This document shows positions 1 to 9,035 of a stretch of DNA of 64,000 nt, piece after piece. The DNA lies in assembly GCF_000271845.1 (NCBI RefSeq), contig NZ_JH719393.1, forward strand, positions 949,457 to 1,013,456, read 5' to 3'. The DNA is from Rhizobium leguminosarum bv. trifolii WSM2297 (GTDB lineage: Bacteria; Pseudomonadota; Alphaproteobacteria; Rhizobiales; Rhizobiaceae). The position numbers and the translations under genes are program-made. Numbering within the stretch: the first letter of the stretch is position 1; every line of letters starts with the position of its first letter. The notes below the pieces were generated by a model. The model saw only the letters and a program-made list of their open reading frames with translations. It did not search any database and had not been told where the DNA came from.

Positions 1-2140
1 CTGAACGGCACCTATGGCAGTCTCGTTCTCAATGCAGCTGGTGCTTATACCTATACGATCAACGAGAACAATTCCGCCGTCCAGGCGCTGCGCCTGTCGA
101 CCAACACGCTGAACGATGTCTTCAGCTATACGATGCGTGATGCCGCCGGGGCCACCTCCACGACGAACCTGACCGTCACCATCCATGGCGCCAATGACGC
201 ACCGGTGCTCTCCGTCCAGACGGCGACGCAGAACGCCACCGTCGGCTCGCCCTTCTCCTTCGTGCTGCCGACGACCACCTTCACCGATGTCGATAGCGGC
301 GAGACGCTGACCTATTCGGCAACGGCTGCCGACGGCACGGCGCTTCCGAGCTGGCTCGCCTTCAACGCCTCGACGCGCACCTTCTCCGGCACGCCGACGA
401 CAGCAGGCAACTATGGCGTCAAGGTCACGGCAACCGATATCGGCGGTCTCTCGACCAACGAGACTTTCACTATCGCCGCTGCGGCGGGGCCAACGACCTA
501 CAGCCTGTTTTCTGCCTCCAGCACGCCGGCCCAGACGAACCTCAACGACGGCCAGCAGCTCGAGCTCGGCGTCAAGTTTCAATCGACCGTCGGCGGCGAC
601 ATTACCGGCATCAGGTTCTACCGCAGCGCCAACGACAACGGCCAGAACGTTGTCGACCTGTGGAGCTCCACCGGCACCAAGCTTGCCACCGCCACCTTCA
701 CCAACACCACGGCAAGCGGCTGGCAGACGGCGAACTTCACGACGCCCTTCACCATTACCGCCAATACCGCCTATGTCGCCTCGTATCATACGACCGGCGC
801 CTACGTCGCGACCGCTAATTTCTTCACCGCTGCCGTCACGAACGGTCCGCTGACGGCGACAGCCACCGGCAACGGCGTCTACCGCTATGGCGGCTCCGCC
901 ACCGCTGGCATTTTCCCGAATTCCACTTTTGGCGCCACCAATTACTGGGCCGACGTGGTCTTCCGTCCCACGAATACGAACAACGCGACGCCGACGGCGG
1001 TTGCCGATACGGGGGATGCGACCGAGAAGGGCGGTGTCGCCAATGGTTCGGGCGGTGTGGTTGCCAGCGGCAACGTGCTGACCAACGACACCGATCCGGA
1101 TGCCGGCGACACCAAGACGGTGAGCGCCGTCAGCTTCGGCGCCACATCGGGCACCCTCGGCTCAGCGCTGAACGGCACCTATGGCAGTCTCGTTCTCAAT
1201 GCAGCTGGTGCTTATACCTATACGATCAACGAGACCAATTCCGCCGTCCAGGCGCTGCGCCTGTCGACCAACACGCTGAACGATGTCTTCAGCTACACGA
1301 TGCGTGATACCGCCGGGGCCACCTCCACGACAAACCTGACCGTCACCATCCATGGCGCCAATGACGCACCGGTGCTCGCCGTCCAGACGGCGACGCAGAA
1401 TGCCACCCTCGGCTCGCCCTTCTCCTTCGTGCTGCCGACGACCACCTTCACCGATGTCGATAGCGGCGAGACGCTGACCTATTCGGCAACGGCCGCCGAC
1501 GGCACGGCGCTTCCGAGCTGGCTCGCCTTCAACGCCTCGACGCGCACCTTCTCCGGCACGCCGACGACAGCAGGCAACTATGGCGTCAAGGTCACGGCAA
1601 CCGATATCGGCGGTCTCTCGACCAACGAGACTTTCACTATCGCCGCCGGGACGGCGCCAACGACCTACAGCCTGTTTTCTGCCTCCAGCACGCCGACCCA
1701 GACGAACCTCAACGACGGCCAGCAGCTCGAGCTCGGCGTCAAGTTCCAGTCGAACGTCGCTGGCGACATTACCGGCATCAGGTTCTATCGCAGCGCCAAC
1801 GACAACGGCCAGAACGTCGTCGACCTGTGGAGCTCCACCGGCACCAAGCTTGCCACCGCCACCTTCACCAACACCACGGCAAGCGGCTGGCAGACGGCGA
1901 ACTTCACGACGCCCTTCACCATTGCCGCCAACACGACCTATGTCGCCTCGTATCACACGACAGGCGGCTACGTGGCGACCAACGCCTTCTTCACCGCCGC
2001 CGTCACGAACGGTCCGCTGACGGCGCCGGCCAGCGGCAACGGTCTCTATGCCTATGGCGGCTCTGCCACCGCAGGCCTCTTCCCGACCAGCACTTTCAAT
2101 TCAGCGAACTACTATGCCGACGTGGTCTTCCGGCCGCAGC
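1..2140 (+). repeat. Tandem 1167-bp in-frame coding repeat, nearly two copies
   Basis: The sequence starting at base 1 recurs at base 1168 with very few differences through the VCBS, Ig-like and DUF4082 modules. The period of 1167 bp is 389 codons, so the reading frame is kept. The near identity at DNA level, silent sites included, points to recent duplication or ongoing homogenisation. More copies may lie upstream of the window. Confidence 0.9.
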
Positions 2141-2151
2141 TTGCCGCGTGA
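1..2151 (+). CDS. Large extracellular repeat protein with VCBS, Ig-like and DUF4082 modules (5' end outside window)
   Basis: The frame is open from base 1, so the gene begins upstream; 716 residues are visible. Modules in order: end of a VCBS/cadherin-like repeat (bases 1-200), a putative Ig/cadherin-like domain containing SGTPTTAGNYGV (200-480), a DUF4082 domain (490-963), a complete VCBS repeat with NVLTNDTDPDAGD (964-1368), a second Ig-like domain (1369-1650) and a second DUF4082 domain (1655-2130). Such modules are typical of secreted adhesins or exoenzymes. The protein ends in RPQLAA, almost the same tail as the repeat protein at 3689-8986, which may be a type I secretion signal for the exporter at 10734-14332. 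No RTX nonapeptides are visible. Its biochemical role is unknown. Confidence 0.85.
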   Translation: MNGTYGSLVLNAAGAYTYTINENNSAVQALRLSTNTLNDVFSYTMRDAAGATSTTNLTVTIHGANDAPVLSVQTATQNATVGSPFSFVLPTTTFTDVDSGETLTYSATAADGTALPSWLAFNASTRTFSGTPTTAGNYGVKVTATDIGGLSTNETFTIAAAAGPTTYSLFSASSTPAQTNLNDGQQLELGVKFQSTVGGDITGIRFYRSANDNGQNVVDLWSSTGTKLATATFTNTTASGWQTANFTTPFTITANTAYVASYHTTGAYVATANFFTAAVTNGPLTATATGNGVYRYGGSATAGIFPNSTFGATNYWADVVFRPTNTNNATPTAVADTGDATEKGGVANGSGGVVASGNVLTNDTDPDAGDTKTVSAVSFGATSGTLGSALNGTYGSLVLNAAGAYTYTINETNSAVQALRLSTNTLNDVFSYTMRDTAGATSTTNLTVTIHGANDAPVLAVQTATQNATLGSPFSFVLPTTTFTDVDSGETLTYSATAADGTALPSWLAFNASTRTFSGTPTTAGNYGVKVTATDIGGLSTNETFTIAAGTAPTTYSLFSASSTPTQTNLNDGQQLELGVKFQSNVAGDITGIRFYRSANDNGQNVVDLWSSTGTKLATATFTNTTASGWQTANFTTPFTIAANTTYVASYHTTGGYVATNAFFTAAVTNGPLTAPASGNGLYAYGGSATAGLFPTSTFNSANYYADVVFRPQLAA

Positions 2152-2244
2152 GGAATCGAGAGAGGTTGGGAACGGGATCGGAATGAGGCTCATAAGACGC
2201 AAATGCCCGCCGCGGCGACGATCGTTCACATCCGGGAGATATTG

Positions 2245-3429
2245 ATGAACGGGATCGCCCGGCTACCCGTGACAGTGCTCACCGGCTTTCTCGGCGCCGG
2301 AAAGACGACGCTTCTCAGCCATGTGCTGATGAATCGTGAGGGCCTGCGGGTCGCCGTCATCGTCAACGATATGAGCGAGGTGAACATAGACGCCAGTCTC
2401 ATCCGGAACGGCGGCTGCAACCTGTCGCATACGACGGAGACATTGGTCGAGCTCAGCAATGGCTGCATATGCTGCACCCTGCGCGACGACCTTCTGACGG
2501 AAGTGCGGCGGCTGGCCGAAGAGGGGCGATACGACTATCTGTTGATAGAAGGGACCGGCATTGCCGAGCCATGCCCGATTGCGGCCACCTTTTCATTCTG
2601 CGACGAAAAAGGTGTTTCGCTCTCCGATTTCGCGAAACTCGACACGATGGTGACCGTCGTCGACGCTGCAAGCCTCCTGGCCGACTACAGCAGCGCAGAT
2701 CTGCTTGCCGACCGCGGCATGCAGCGGGACAGCGAAGACCGGCGGACACTCATAGACCTGTTGGTGGACCAGATCGAGTTTGCCGATATCGTCGTGATCA
2801 ACAAGATCTCGGACGCGAGCGAGGAGATGCGCGCGGAAGTCCGCATGGTCGTGGCTGCCCTCAACCCGGATGCGCGCCAGGTGGAGGCGGACTTCGGCGA
2901 GGTTTCTCTTGCAACCATCCTCAATACGGGCCTCTTCGACGAAGCAAAAGCCGCCGCCCACCCGTTATGGCACAAGGAATTGTACAGCCCGGGCGACCAT
3001 GTTCCCGAGACGGAGGAATACGGCGTATCGAGCTTTGTCTATCGCACGAGGCGTCCCTTCGACCCTAAGCGGTTTCGAGCATTTCTGGACGAGCCCTGGC
3101 CGGGCGTGATGCGTGCCAAAGGCCACTTCTGGCTTGCCACCCGCCCTCGTCACGTGGGTCTGATGTCAGCTGCCGGGGTGCAGCGGCGCTGCGAGCCCAT
3201 GGGGCTCTGGTGGGCAGCCGTGCCCCGGCAGGATTGGCCGCCCCATCAGCAGTTTCGTCAGCATCTCGAGAGCCGATGGGACAGCGCCTGGGGCGACCGC
3301 CGGCAGGAACTGGTTTTTATCGGCGTCGATATGGACGAGACAGGTGTGCGGTCCGCACTTGACGGATGCCTCGCCAGCGCCGATCCGCGCGACTGGGCCA
3401 CCCTCGAAGACCCGTTTCCGGCCTGGTAG
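2245..3429 (+). CDS. ZigA-like COG0523 (CobW family) metallochaperone GTPase, copy 1
   Basis: This 394-aa G3E GTPase has the Walker A motif GFLGAGKTT near the N terminus (residues 11-19), the conserved [10 protein letters not shown] segment and the metal-binding NGCICCTLR (CxCC) motif, followed by the C-terminal CobW domain ending in [12 protein letters not shown]. These features match the zinc metallochaperone ZigA/YciC branch, which hydrolyses GTP to deliver metal to client proteins. ATG 2245 was chosen because GGGAG at 2234-2238 lies just upstream and the family N terminus aligns there; an upstream in-frame ATG at 2203 is less likely. It lies between two giant repeat-protein genes and has a close paralogue at 9036-10262. 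No Zur box was recognised upstream. Confidence 0.9.
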   Translation: MNGIARLPVTVLTGFLGAGKTTLLSHVLMNREGLRVAVIVNDMSEVNIDASLIRNGGCNLSHTTETLVELSNGCICCTLRDDLLTEVRRLAEEGRYDYLLIEGTGIAEPCPIAATFSFCDEKGVSLSDFAKLDTMVTVVDAASLLADYSSADLLADRGMQRDSEDRRTLIDLLVDQIEFADIVVINKISDASEEMRAEVRMVVAALNPDARQVEADFGEVSLATILNTGLFDEAKAAAHPLWHKELYSPGDHVPETEEYGVSSFVYRTRRPFDPKRFRAFLDEPWPGVMRAKGHFWLATRPRHVGLMSAAGVQRRCEPMGLWWAAVPRQDWPPHQQFRQHLESRWDSAWGDRRQELVFIGVDMDETGVRSALDGCLASADPRDWATLEDPFPAW

Positions 3430-3688
3430 CATGGCGCGCAGGACAGCGCTGGCGTTGACCGGCTCGACCGGCCAGATTTCGTTTTCACCCAGTGTCCGCC
3501 AATTAGCGGTCACCCGGAGGCAGCTTTGCGGCCTGTCGGCCCGGTAGGCGTTGGGGTCATCATATCGGCGTAGGGAATACCTCCCTCATACCCCGGATTG
3601 CTGTCGTACGTTCCCTTGGCAAAGGTGCCAGAATGAATGTCTTGCTACAGCGGTCGAAGGGCGGCCGATGCGGAAGGGGATGCCGCTG
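3430..3688. promoter_or_regulatory. Intergenic leader before the 1765-aa exoprotein
   Basis: This stretch has no convincing gene. A TTG at 3551 opens the downstream reading frame early, but the extra 46 residues look unlike a signal or domain and lack a good ribosome site. AAGGGGA at 3674-3680 is well placed for ATG 3689. Promoter elements could not be assigned with confidence. Confidence 0.4.
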
Positions 3689-6600
3689 ATGCGGAGAATT
3701 CATGTCAGTAATCGTGAGTATCTGAGTACATTTGGTGGAGCGTTGAGTATCTGTCGTGCACCCTCTGCCTGGGGCGCAGTCCTTGGATCCGCGACGGTCG
3801 TGTCTTCGACGAGTTCCGATAGTTCTCCGAGCTTTGCCAATCAGGCCAGCGCAACCGTCCAATCCTCCTTCACCGGCACGCTCACGTCTTCCCTGATATC
3901 ATCAGGCGAGGTGCAATCGTCCGCGGCATCGCCGACGGCGATGCCGGCCCCCGCGGCCGATGGGGGCGCGAAGGACACGTCCACGAAGACAGCGTCGGTT
4001 ACAACGGTCTTCCAGACGCCGTCCTCGATATCCGAGCGCACCGTGCTTGGCCCGGATCCGGCCGAGGAGGCGGCGACACTGCCTGCCGCTCCCGCGCTGA
4101 CGGGTGTCACCAGCAATGCCGATACTGGCAGCGCCACGACGGCGGCGCCGGCGGTCAGCTCTTCGAGTAGTGTCGGCACGGCTTCGTTGCGCCTGCAGGC
4201 GTCGATAGCATCCCTCTCGGTAGAGCCGAGCCAGGACGCTTCTGCTGAGACGACCGCGGCCCCGACAGCACTGGCGGCACCAGTCGCGGCGGCTTCGGCT
4301 GCGGCGACGCCCAACAAGATCGCGCTCGAAAACCTGAAGCAGGGCAATCCGATCAGCGAGTGGGGTCTGGAGGGCGACGGCGGCGGCACCATCCAGGGCT
4401 TCGCCACCGAAATCAGCACCAATATCGGCCACACCGTCGATTTCAAGATTGCCACCGATTCCACCCATTACCGCATCGATATCTACCGCATGGGCTATTA
4501 TGGCGGGGACGGGGCGCGCAAGGTCGACTCCATCGAGCAATCTCTGACCACGGCGCAGATACAGCCCCATCCGATCGTCGACATGTCGCTCGGCCTCATT
4601 GATTGCGGCAACTGGTCGGTTTCGGCGAGCTGGCAGATTCCGACGGACGCAGTCTCCGGCGTCTACTTCGCCAAGCTGGTCCGCGAGGATGGCACCGAGG
4701 ACGCAAGCATCATCCCTTTCGTCGTGCGCGACGATGCCTCGACCAGCGATATCGTCTTCCAGACGTCGGACACGACCTGGCAAGCCTATAATGCCTGGGG
4801 CGGCGCCAGCCTTTATTACGGCGAAGTGCCCGTCGATCCGGCCGCCATGATCGGCTACCTGCCGCCGAACTGCAGCTGCGGCCTGACCGCGATCGGCCGC
4901 GCCTCTGCGGTCAGCTATAACAGGCCGATCATCACCAATACCAGCCCGGTCGGCGGTTCGCATGACTATATCTTCGGCGTCGAATCCTCGGCCATATCGT
5001 GGCTGGAGCAGAACGGCTACGACGTATCCTATATATCCGGCGTCGATGCGGCGCGCAGCGGCACGCTGCTGCTCAACCACGATGCCTATCTTTCTGTCGG
5101 GCATGACGAATACTGGTCTGCCGAACAGCGCGCCAATGTCGAGGCGGCCCGCGATGCCGGTGTCAACCTCGCCTTCTGGAGCGGCAACGAGTGCTACTGG
5201 AAGGTTCGCTGGGAAAGCAGCATCGACGGCAGCGGCCAGGCCTATCGCACCATGGTCTGCTACAAGGAGACCTGGGGCACGAGCACCGATCCCAGCGCTG
5301 TCGGCACTGGCACCTGGCGCGATCCGCGTTATGCCGATCCGGGGCAACAGCCGGAGAATGCGCTGACGGGAACGATGTTCCAGGTGGACAGCTACCGTCA
5401 GGACACGATCTCCGTCCCCTACGACTATTCGAACCTGCGCTTCTGGCGCAATACCGATGTCTCCCAGCTGAATGAAGGCGATACCTACAATCTGGTGCAG
5501 AACCTGCTCGGCTACGAATGGGATTCCGATGTCGAGAACGGCTTCCGTCCGGCCGGGCTCGTCAATCTGTCGCTTTCGTCGGTTTCGGTCGACACATATC
5601 TGCGCGATTACGGCGCGACGATCGGTTCGGCAGTCGCCACCCACAGCCTCACCATGTACCGTGCGGCAAGCGGCGCGCTGGTCTTCGGCGCCGGCACCGT
5701 CTTCTGGTCCTGGGGTCTGAGCGACAACCACCAAGGCCCGGCAACCTCGACCGATCGCAACGTCCAGCAGGCGATGGTCAACATGTTCGCGGACATGGGC
5801 ATTCAGCCGACGACGCTCGATGCGAGCCTGATCCTTGCAACCCAATCGACCGACACGCTGAAGCCGACCTCGTCCATCTCGTCGCCGATCGTCGGCGCAA
5901 GCTTCCTCGAAGGGCAGCATGTGACGATCACCGGTACGGCGCAGGATTTCGGTGGCGGCATCATTGCCGGGGTGGAAGTCTCTACCGATGGCGGCCAGCA
6001 CTGGTTCAAGGCCACCGGCCGGGAGAGCTGGAGCTATAACTGGGTCGTCCAGGCGAGCGGAACCTATACGATCATGTCACGGGCCGTCGACGACAGCGTC
6101 AATATGGAGGCGCCATCGGCCGGCAAGCAGGTCACCGTCACCCTGCCGGGAACGACGGGCCTCTGGACGCTTGCGGAAAAACCGGCGGTCGAAGTGGGGA
6201 TCGATCGCGATTCCGTGGAACTCGGCCTACGCTTCCAGACGACGACGGCAGGCTCCGTGGGGGGCATCCGCTTCTACAAGGGCTTCTACAATATCGGCGA
6301 CCATGTCGTCAGTCTCTGGAGCGCCAACGGAACGCTGCTGGCGACCGGCGTGTCAGTCGGTGAATCGCTGTCCGGGTGGCAGACGGTGATGTTCTCCAGC
6401 CCGATCCAGATTGCGGCCGGCACGACCTATGTGGCCTCCTATCACACCAACGGCTTCTACTCGCTGACGAACAATTATTTCACCGGCGGCACCTATGCCA
6501 GCGGCGCGGTAACGGCCGTCGATGGCGGCGGCGTCTTCACCTATGGCACCACTGCCGGCACCTTCCCCGGCCAAAGCCCCGGTACGGGCACCAATTACTG

Positions 6601-8986
6601 GGTCGACGTGGTTTTTGATGCCGGCCCCAACACCGGGCCGGTCGCGACCGACGATACGGGGCTCATCATCTCCGGTAACGATACCGTCGTCATCTCGATC
6701 GCTACGCTGGTCGGAAACGATACGGATCCCAATGGCGACGCACTGACGATTTCGGCCGTCGGCAATGCCGTCAATGGCACGGTGACGCTCAACAAGCAGA
6801 ACGGCACAGTCATCTTCACGCCGACCAACAATTATTCGGGGCCGGCAAGCTTCACCTATACGCTCTCGGACGGGCGCGGCGGCACGGATCAGGGCAGCGT
6901 CAGCCTCACCGTCAACCCGAGCCCTGCCGGAGAGACGCTGTTTACGTCAAGCGAAGGGCCGACGGGCGCAAGCTTCAACGACGGTCAGTCGATGGAACTC
7001 GGGATGCGGTTCGTTGCTTCGGCGAGCGGCATGATTACCGGCATCCGCTATTACAAGGCGGCCGGCGATGCCGGCGCCCACACCGGCTCGCTCTGGACGG
7101 CCGACGGCACGCTGGTGGCGACCGTCACCTTCGCCGACAGCGGATCGGTGAACGGCTGGCAGACCGCGACATTCGCCAACGCGGTGCATATCGCAGCCGG
7201 CACGACCTATGTCGCCTCCTACAGCACCACAGGCTCCTATGTGGCCACGGCAAACTATTTCACGTCAGCCCATACCAACGGCTCGCTAACGGCGCTCGCC
7301 GGCAGCAATGGCGTTTACACGGTCGGGGGCTCTGCATTCCCGACCTCCAGCTACCAGTCGTCGAACTACTGGGTGGATGTCGTCTACAACCAGTCGGCGG
7401 GCAACGCGGCGCCGGTCGCCGCCAATGACAACGGCTACACGACCTATTCCAACACAGCACTGTCGATTGCCGCAGCCAGCCTGCTTGCAAATGACACCGA
7501 CGCCGATGGCGACCCGCTCAGCATCACCGGCGTCAATGGTGCGGTCAACGGAACGGTGACCTTCAACAGCCAGACCAAGTCCGTCACTTTCACCCCAACG
7601 GCGGGATATACGGGTGCGGCAAGCTTCTCCTATTCGATCTCGGACGGGTTGGGCGGCACGGCGTCGGCCACAGTCAGCCTCACCGTCGGCTCGCCGCCCG
7701 GCGGGGGAGCGACATCAAGCCTCTTCACCGGCGCCGACACGTCTGCGGTTGCCGGCGCCAATGACGCCAACTCAGTCGAACTCGGCGTCAAGTTCATCGC
7801 CTCCGCCAGCGGCCAGATCACCGGGCTCACCTACTACAAAAGCGCCCAGGATACCGGCACTCATGTCGGCTCGCTCTGGACCGCGAGCGGCCAGCTTCTG
7901 GCCCAGGCGACCTTCATCAGCGAGACGGCGAGCGGCTGGCAGACGGTTTCCTTTACCCAGCCGATCAATGTGACGGCGGGCGCCACCTATGTGGCGAGCT
8001 ACCATTCCAACGGCTTCTATTCCGCGACGGCGAACTACTTCACAACGGACCGTACGAGCGGCCCGCTGACGGCGCCGTCAAGTGCTGCGAGTGGTGGCAA
8101 CGGCCTTTATGCCTATGGCGCGGGCAGCCTGTTTCCGACCGCGACCTACAATGCCACCAATTACTGGGTCGACGTATTCTATCAGCAGGGCGGCGCTCAG
8201 AATGCGGTTCCGGTCGCCGCCAATGACAGCGGCTTCTCCGCCAATACCGGCACGCCAATCACCATCCAAGCCTCGGCGCTCCTGGCAAACGACACCGATG
8301 CCGATGGCGACCCGCTTGTGATCACCGGGGTCAGCGGCGCAGTCAACGGCTCGGTCGCCTGGAACGCCCAGGCTCAGACGGTGACCTTCACGCCGACGGC
8401 AGGTTACTCGGGATCGGCGAGCTTCAGCTACGCGATTGCAGACGGCAAGGGCGGCACGGCGTCGGCGCAGGTTGCCCTCACCATCAACGCCGGTCAGGCG
8501 GGACCGGAGCAGAACCTCTTTGCCGCCAACGCGACGCCTTCAATCGTCTCCGTCAACGACAACCAGCAAGTCAATCTCGGCATGAAATTTCAGGCCGATA
8601 CGTCAGGCTGGATCACCGGCATTAGCTTCTACAAGGGGGCCGATAATACCGGCCCGCATAACGGCTATCTCTGGACCGCCTCGGGCACGCTTATGGGCAG
8701 CGTCAGCTTCAACAACGAGACGGCCAGCGGCTGGCAGACTGCGCAGTTCACCCAGCAGATCGCCATCCAGGCGGATACGACCTACGTCGTCTCCTACTCG
8801 ACCAACGGTAATTACTCGGCAACCGGCAATTACTTCGCCAGCGACGTGACCAACGGCGATCTCAAGGCGCTCGGCGGCAGCAACGGCGTCTATGCTTATG
8901 GGGCGGGCGGGTTGTTCCCGACAGCCAGCTATAACAGCACCAACTACTATGTGGATGTGGCGTTCAAACCACAGCTCGCGGCGTAA
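3689..8986 (+). CDS. 1765-aa exoprotein: N,N-dimethylformamidase-like domain plus four DUF4082 and three cadherin-like repeats
   Basis: Residues 1 to about 205 are rich in Ala, Ser and Thr with no clear Sec signal. About 209-714 resemble the large subunit of N,N-dimethylformamidase, including the motif VGHDEYWSAEQR and the following FWSGNECYWKVRW. An Ig-like segment (about 721-821) follows. Then DUF4082 modules (about 825-977, 1081-1235, 1343-1500, 1608-1759) alternate with three cadherin-like domains carrying ANDTDADGD (about 981-1077, 1238-1334, 1505-1600). The end, FKPQLAA, mirrors the tail of the first repeat protein. Known dimethylformamidases are iron amidohydrolases; activity here is unproven. 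ATG 3689 is favoured by AAGGGGA upstream; ATG 3668 and TTG 3551 are alternatives. It is probably exported by the type I system downstream. Confidence 0.85.
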   Translation: MRRIHVSNREYLSTFGGALSICRAPSAWGAVLGSATVVSSTSSDSSPSFANQASATVQSSFTGTLTSSLISSGEVQSSAASPTAMPAPAADGGAKDTSTKTASVTTVFQTPSSISERTVLGPDPAEEAATLPAAPALTGVTSNADTGSATTAAPAVSSSSSVGTASLRLQASIASLSVEPSQDASAETTAAPTALAAPVAAASAAATPNKIALENLKQGNPISEWGLEGDGGGTIQGFATEISTNIGHTVDFKIATDSTHYRIDIYRMGYYGGDGARKVDSIEQSLTTAQIQPHPIVDMSLGLIDCGNWSVSASWQIPTDAVSGVYFAKLVREDGTEDASIIPFVVRDDASTSDIVFQTSDTTWQAYNAWGGASLYYGEVPVDPAAMIGYLPPNCSCGLTAIGRASAVSYNRPIITNTSPVGGSHDYIFGVESSAISWLEQNGYDVSYISGVDAARSGTLLLNHDAYLSVGHDEYWSAEQRANVEAARDAGVNLAFWSGNECYWKVRWESSIDGSGQAYRTMVCYKETWGTSTDPSAVGTGTWRDPRYADPGQQPENALTGTMFQVDSYRQDTISVPYDYSNLRFWRNTDVSQLNEGDTYNLVQNLLGYEWDSDVENGFRPAGLVNLSLSSVSVDTYLRDYGATIGSAVATHSLTMYRAASGALVFGAGTVFWSWGLSDNHQGPATSTDRNVQQAMVNMFADMGIQPTTLDASLILATQSTDTLKPTSSISSPIVGASFLEGQHVTITGTAQDFGGGIIAGVEVSTDGGQHWFKATGRESWSYNWVVQASGTYTIMSRAVDDSVNMEAPSAGKQVTVTLPGTTGLWTLAEKPAVEVGIDRDSVELGLRFQTTTAGSVGGIRFYKGFYNIGDHVVSLWSANGTLLATGVSVGESLSGWQTVMFSSPIQIAAGTTYVASYHTNGFYSLTNNYFTGGTYASGAVTAVDGGGVFTYGTTAGTFPGQSPGTGTNYWVDVVFDAGPNTGPVATDDTGLIISGNDTVVISIATLVGNDTDPNGDALTISAVGNAVNGTVTLNKQNGTVIFTPTNNYSGPASFTYTLSDGRGGTDQGSVSLTVNPSPAGETLFTSSEGPTGASFNDGQSMELGMRFVASASGMITGIRYYKAAGDAGAHTGSLWTADGTLVATVTFADSGSVNGWQTATFANAVHIAAGTTYVASYSTTGSYVATANYFTSAHTNGSLTALAGSNGVYTVGGSAFPTSSYQSSNYWVDVVYNQSAGNAAPVAANDNGYTTYSNTALSIAAASLLANDTDADGDPLSITGVNGAVNGTVTFNSQTKSVTFTPTAGYTGAASFSYSISDGLGGTASATVSLTVGSPPGGGATSSLFTGADTSAVAGANDANSVELGVKFIASASGQITGLTYYKSAQDTGTHVGSLWTASGQLLAQATFISETASGWQTVSFTQPINVTAGATYVASYHSNGFYSATANYFTTDRTSGPLTAPSSAASGGNGLYAYGAGSLFPTATYNATNYWVDVFYQQGGAQNAVPVAANDSGFSANTGTPITIQASALLANDTDADGDPLVITGVSGAVNGSVAWNAQAQTVTFTPTAGYSGSASFSYAIADGKGGTASAQVALTINAGQAGPEQNLFAANATPSIVSVNDNQQVNLGMKFQADTSGWITGISFYKGADNTGPHNGYLWTASGTLMGSVSFNNETASGWQTAQFTQQIAIQADTTYVVSYSTNGNYSATGNYFASDVTNGDLKALGGSNGVYAYGAGGLFPTASYNSTNYYVDVAFKPQLAA

Positions 8987-9035
8987 AGCCCGCGGGGATC
9001 TAAAGCCAGACATGCTGTAAAGAGTGAGAGTGTCG

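Noticed and set aside
3551..3688. Earlier TTG start for the 1765-aa exoprotein
   Set aside because: The added residues are Arg/Cys/Pro-rich with no signal peptide or ribosome site; ATG 3689 has a good one.
3902..6001. 699-codon open frame on the minus strand
   Set aside because: It lies wholly opposite the 1765-aa exoprotein, is Arg/Asp/Gly-rich without any domain, and reflects the GC-rich codon pattern of the real gene.
1..8986. Repeated DNA as a CRISPR array
   Set aside because: Repeats are long coding modules with domain structure, not short identical repeats with unique spacers.
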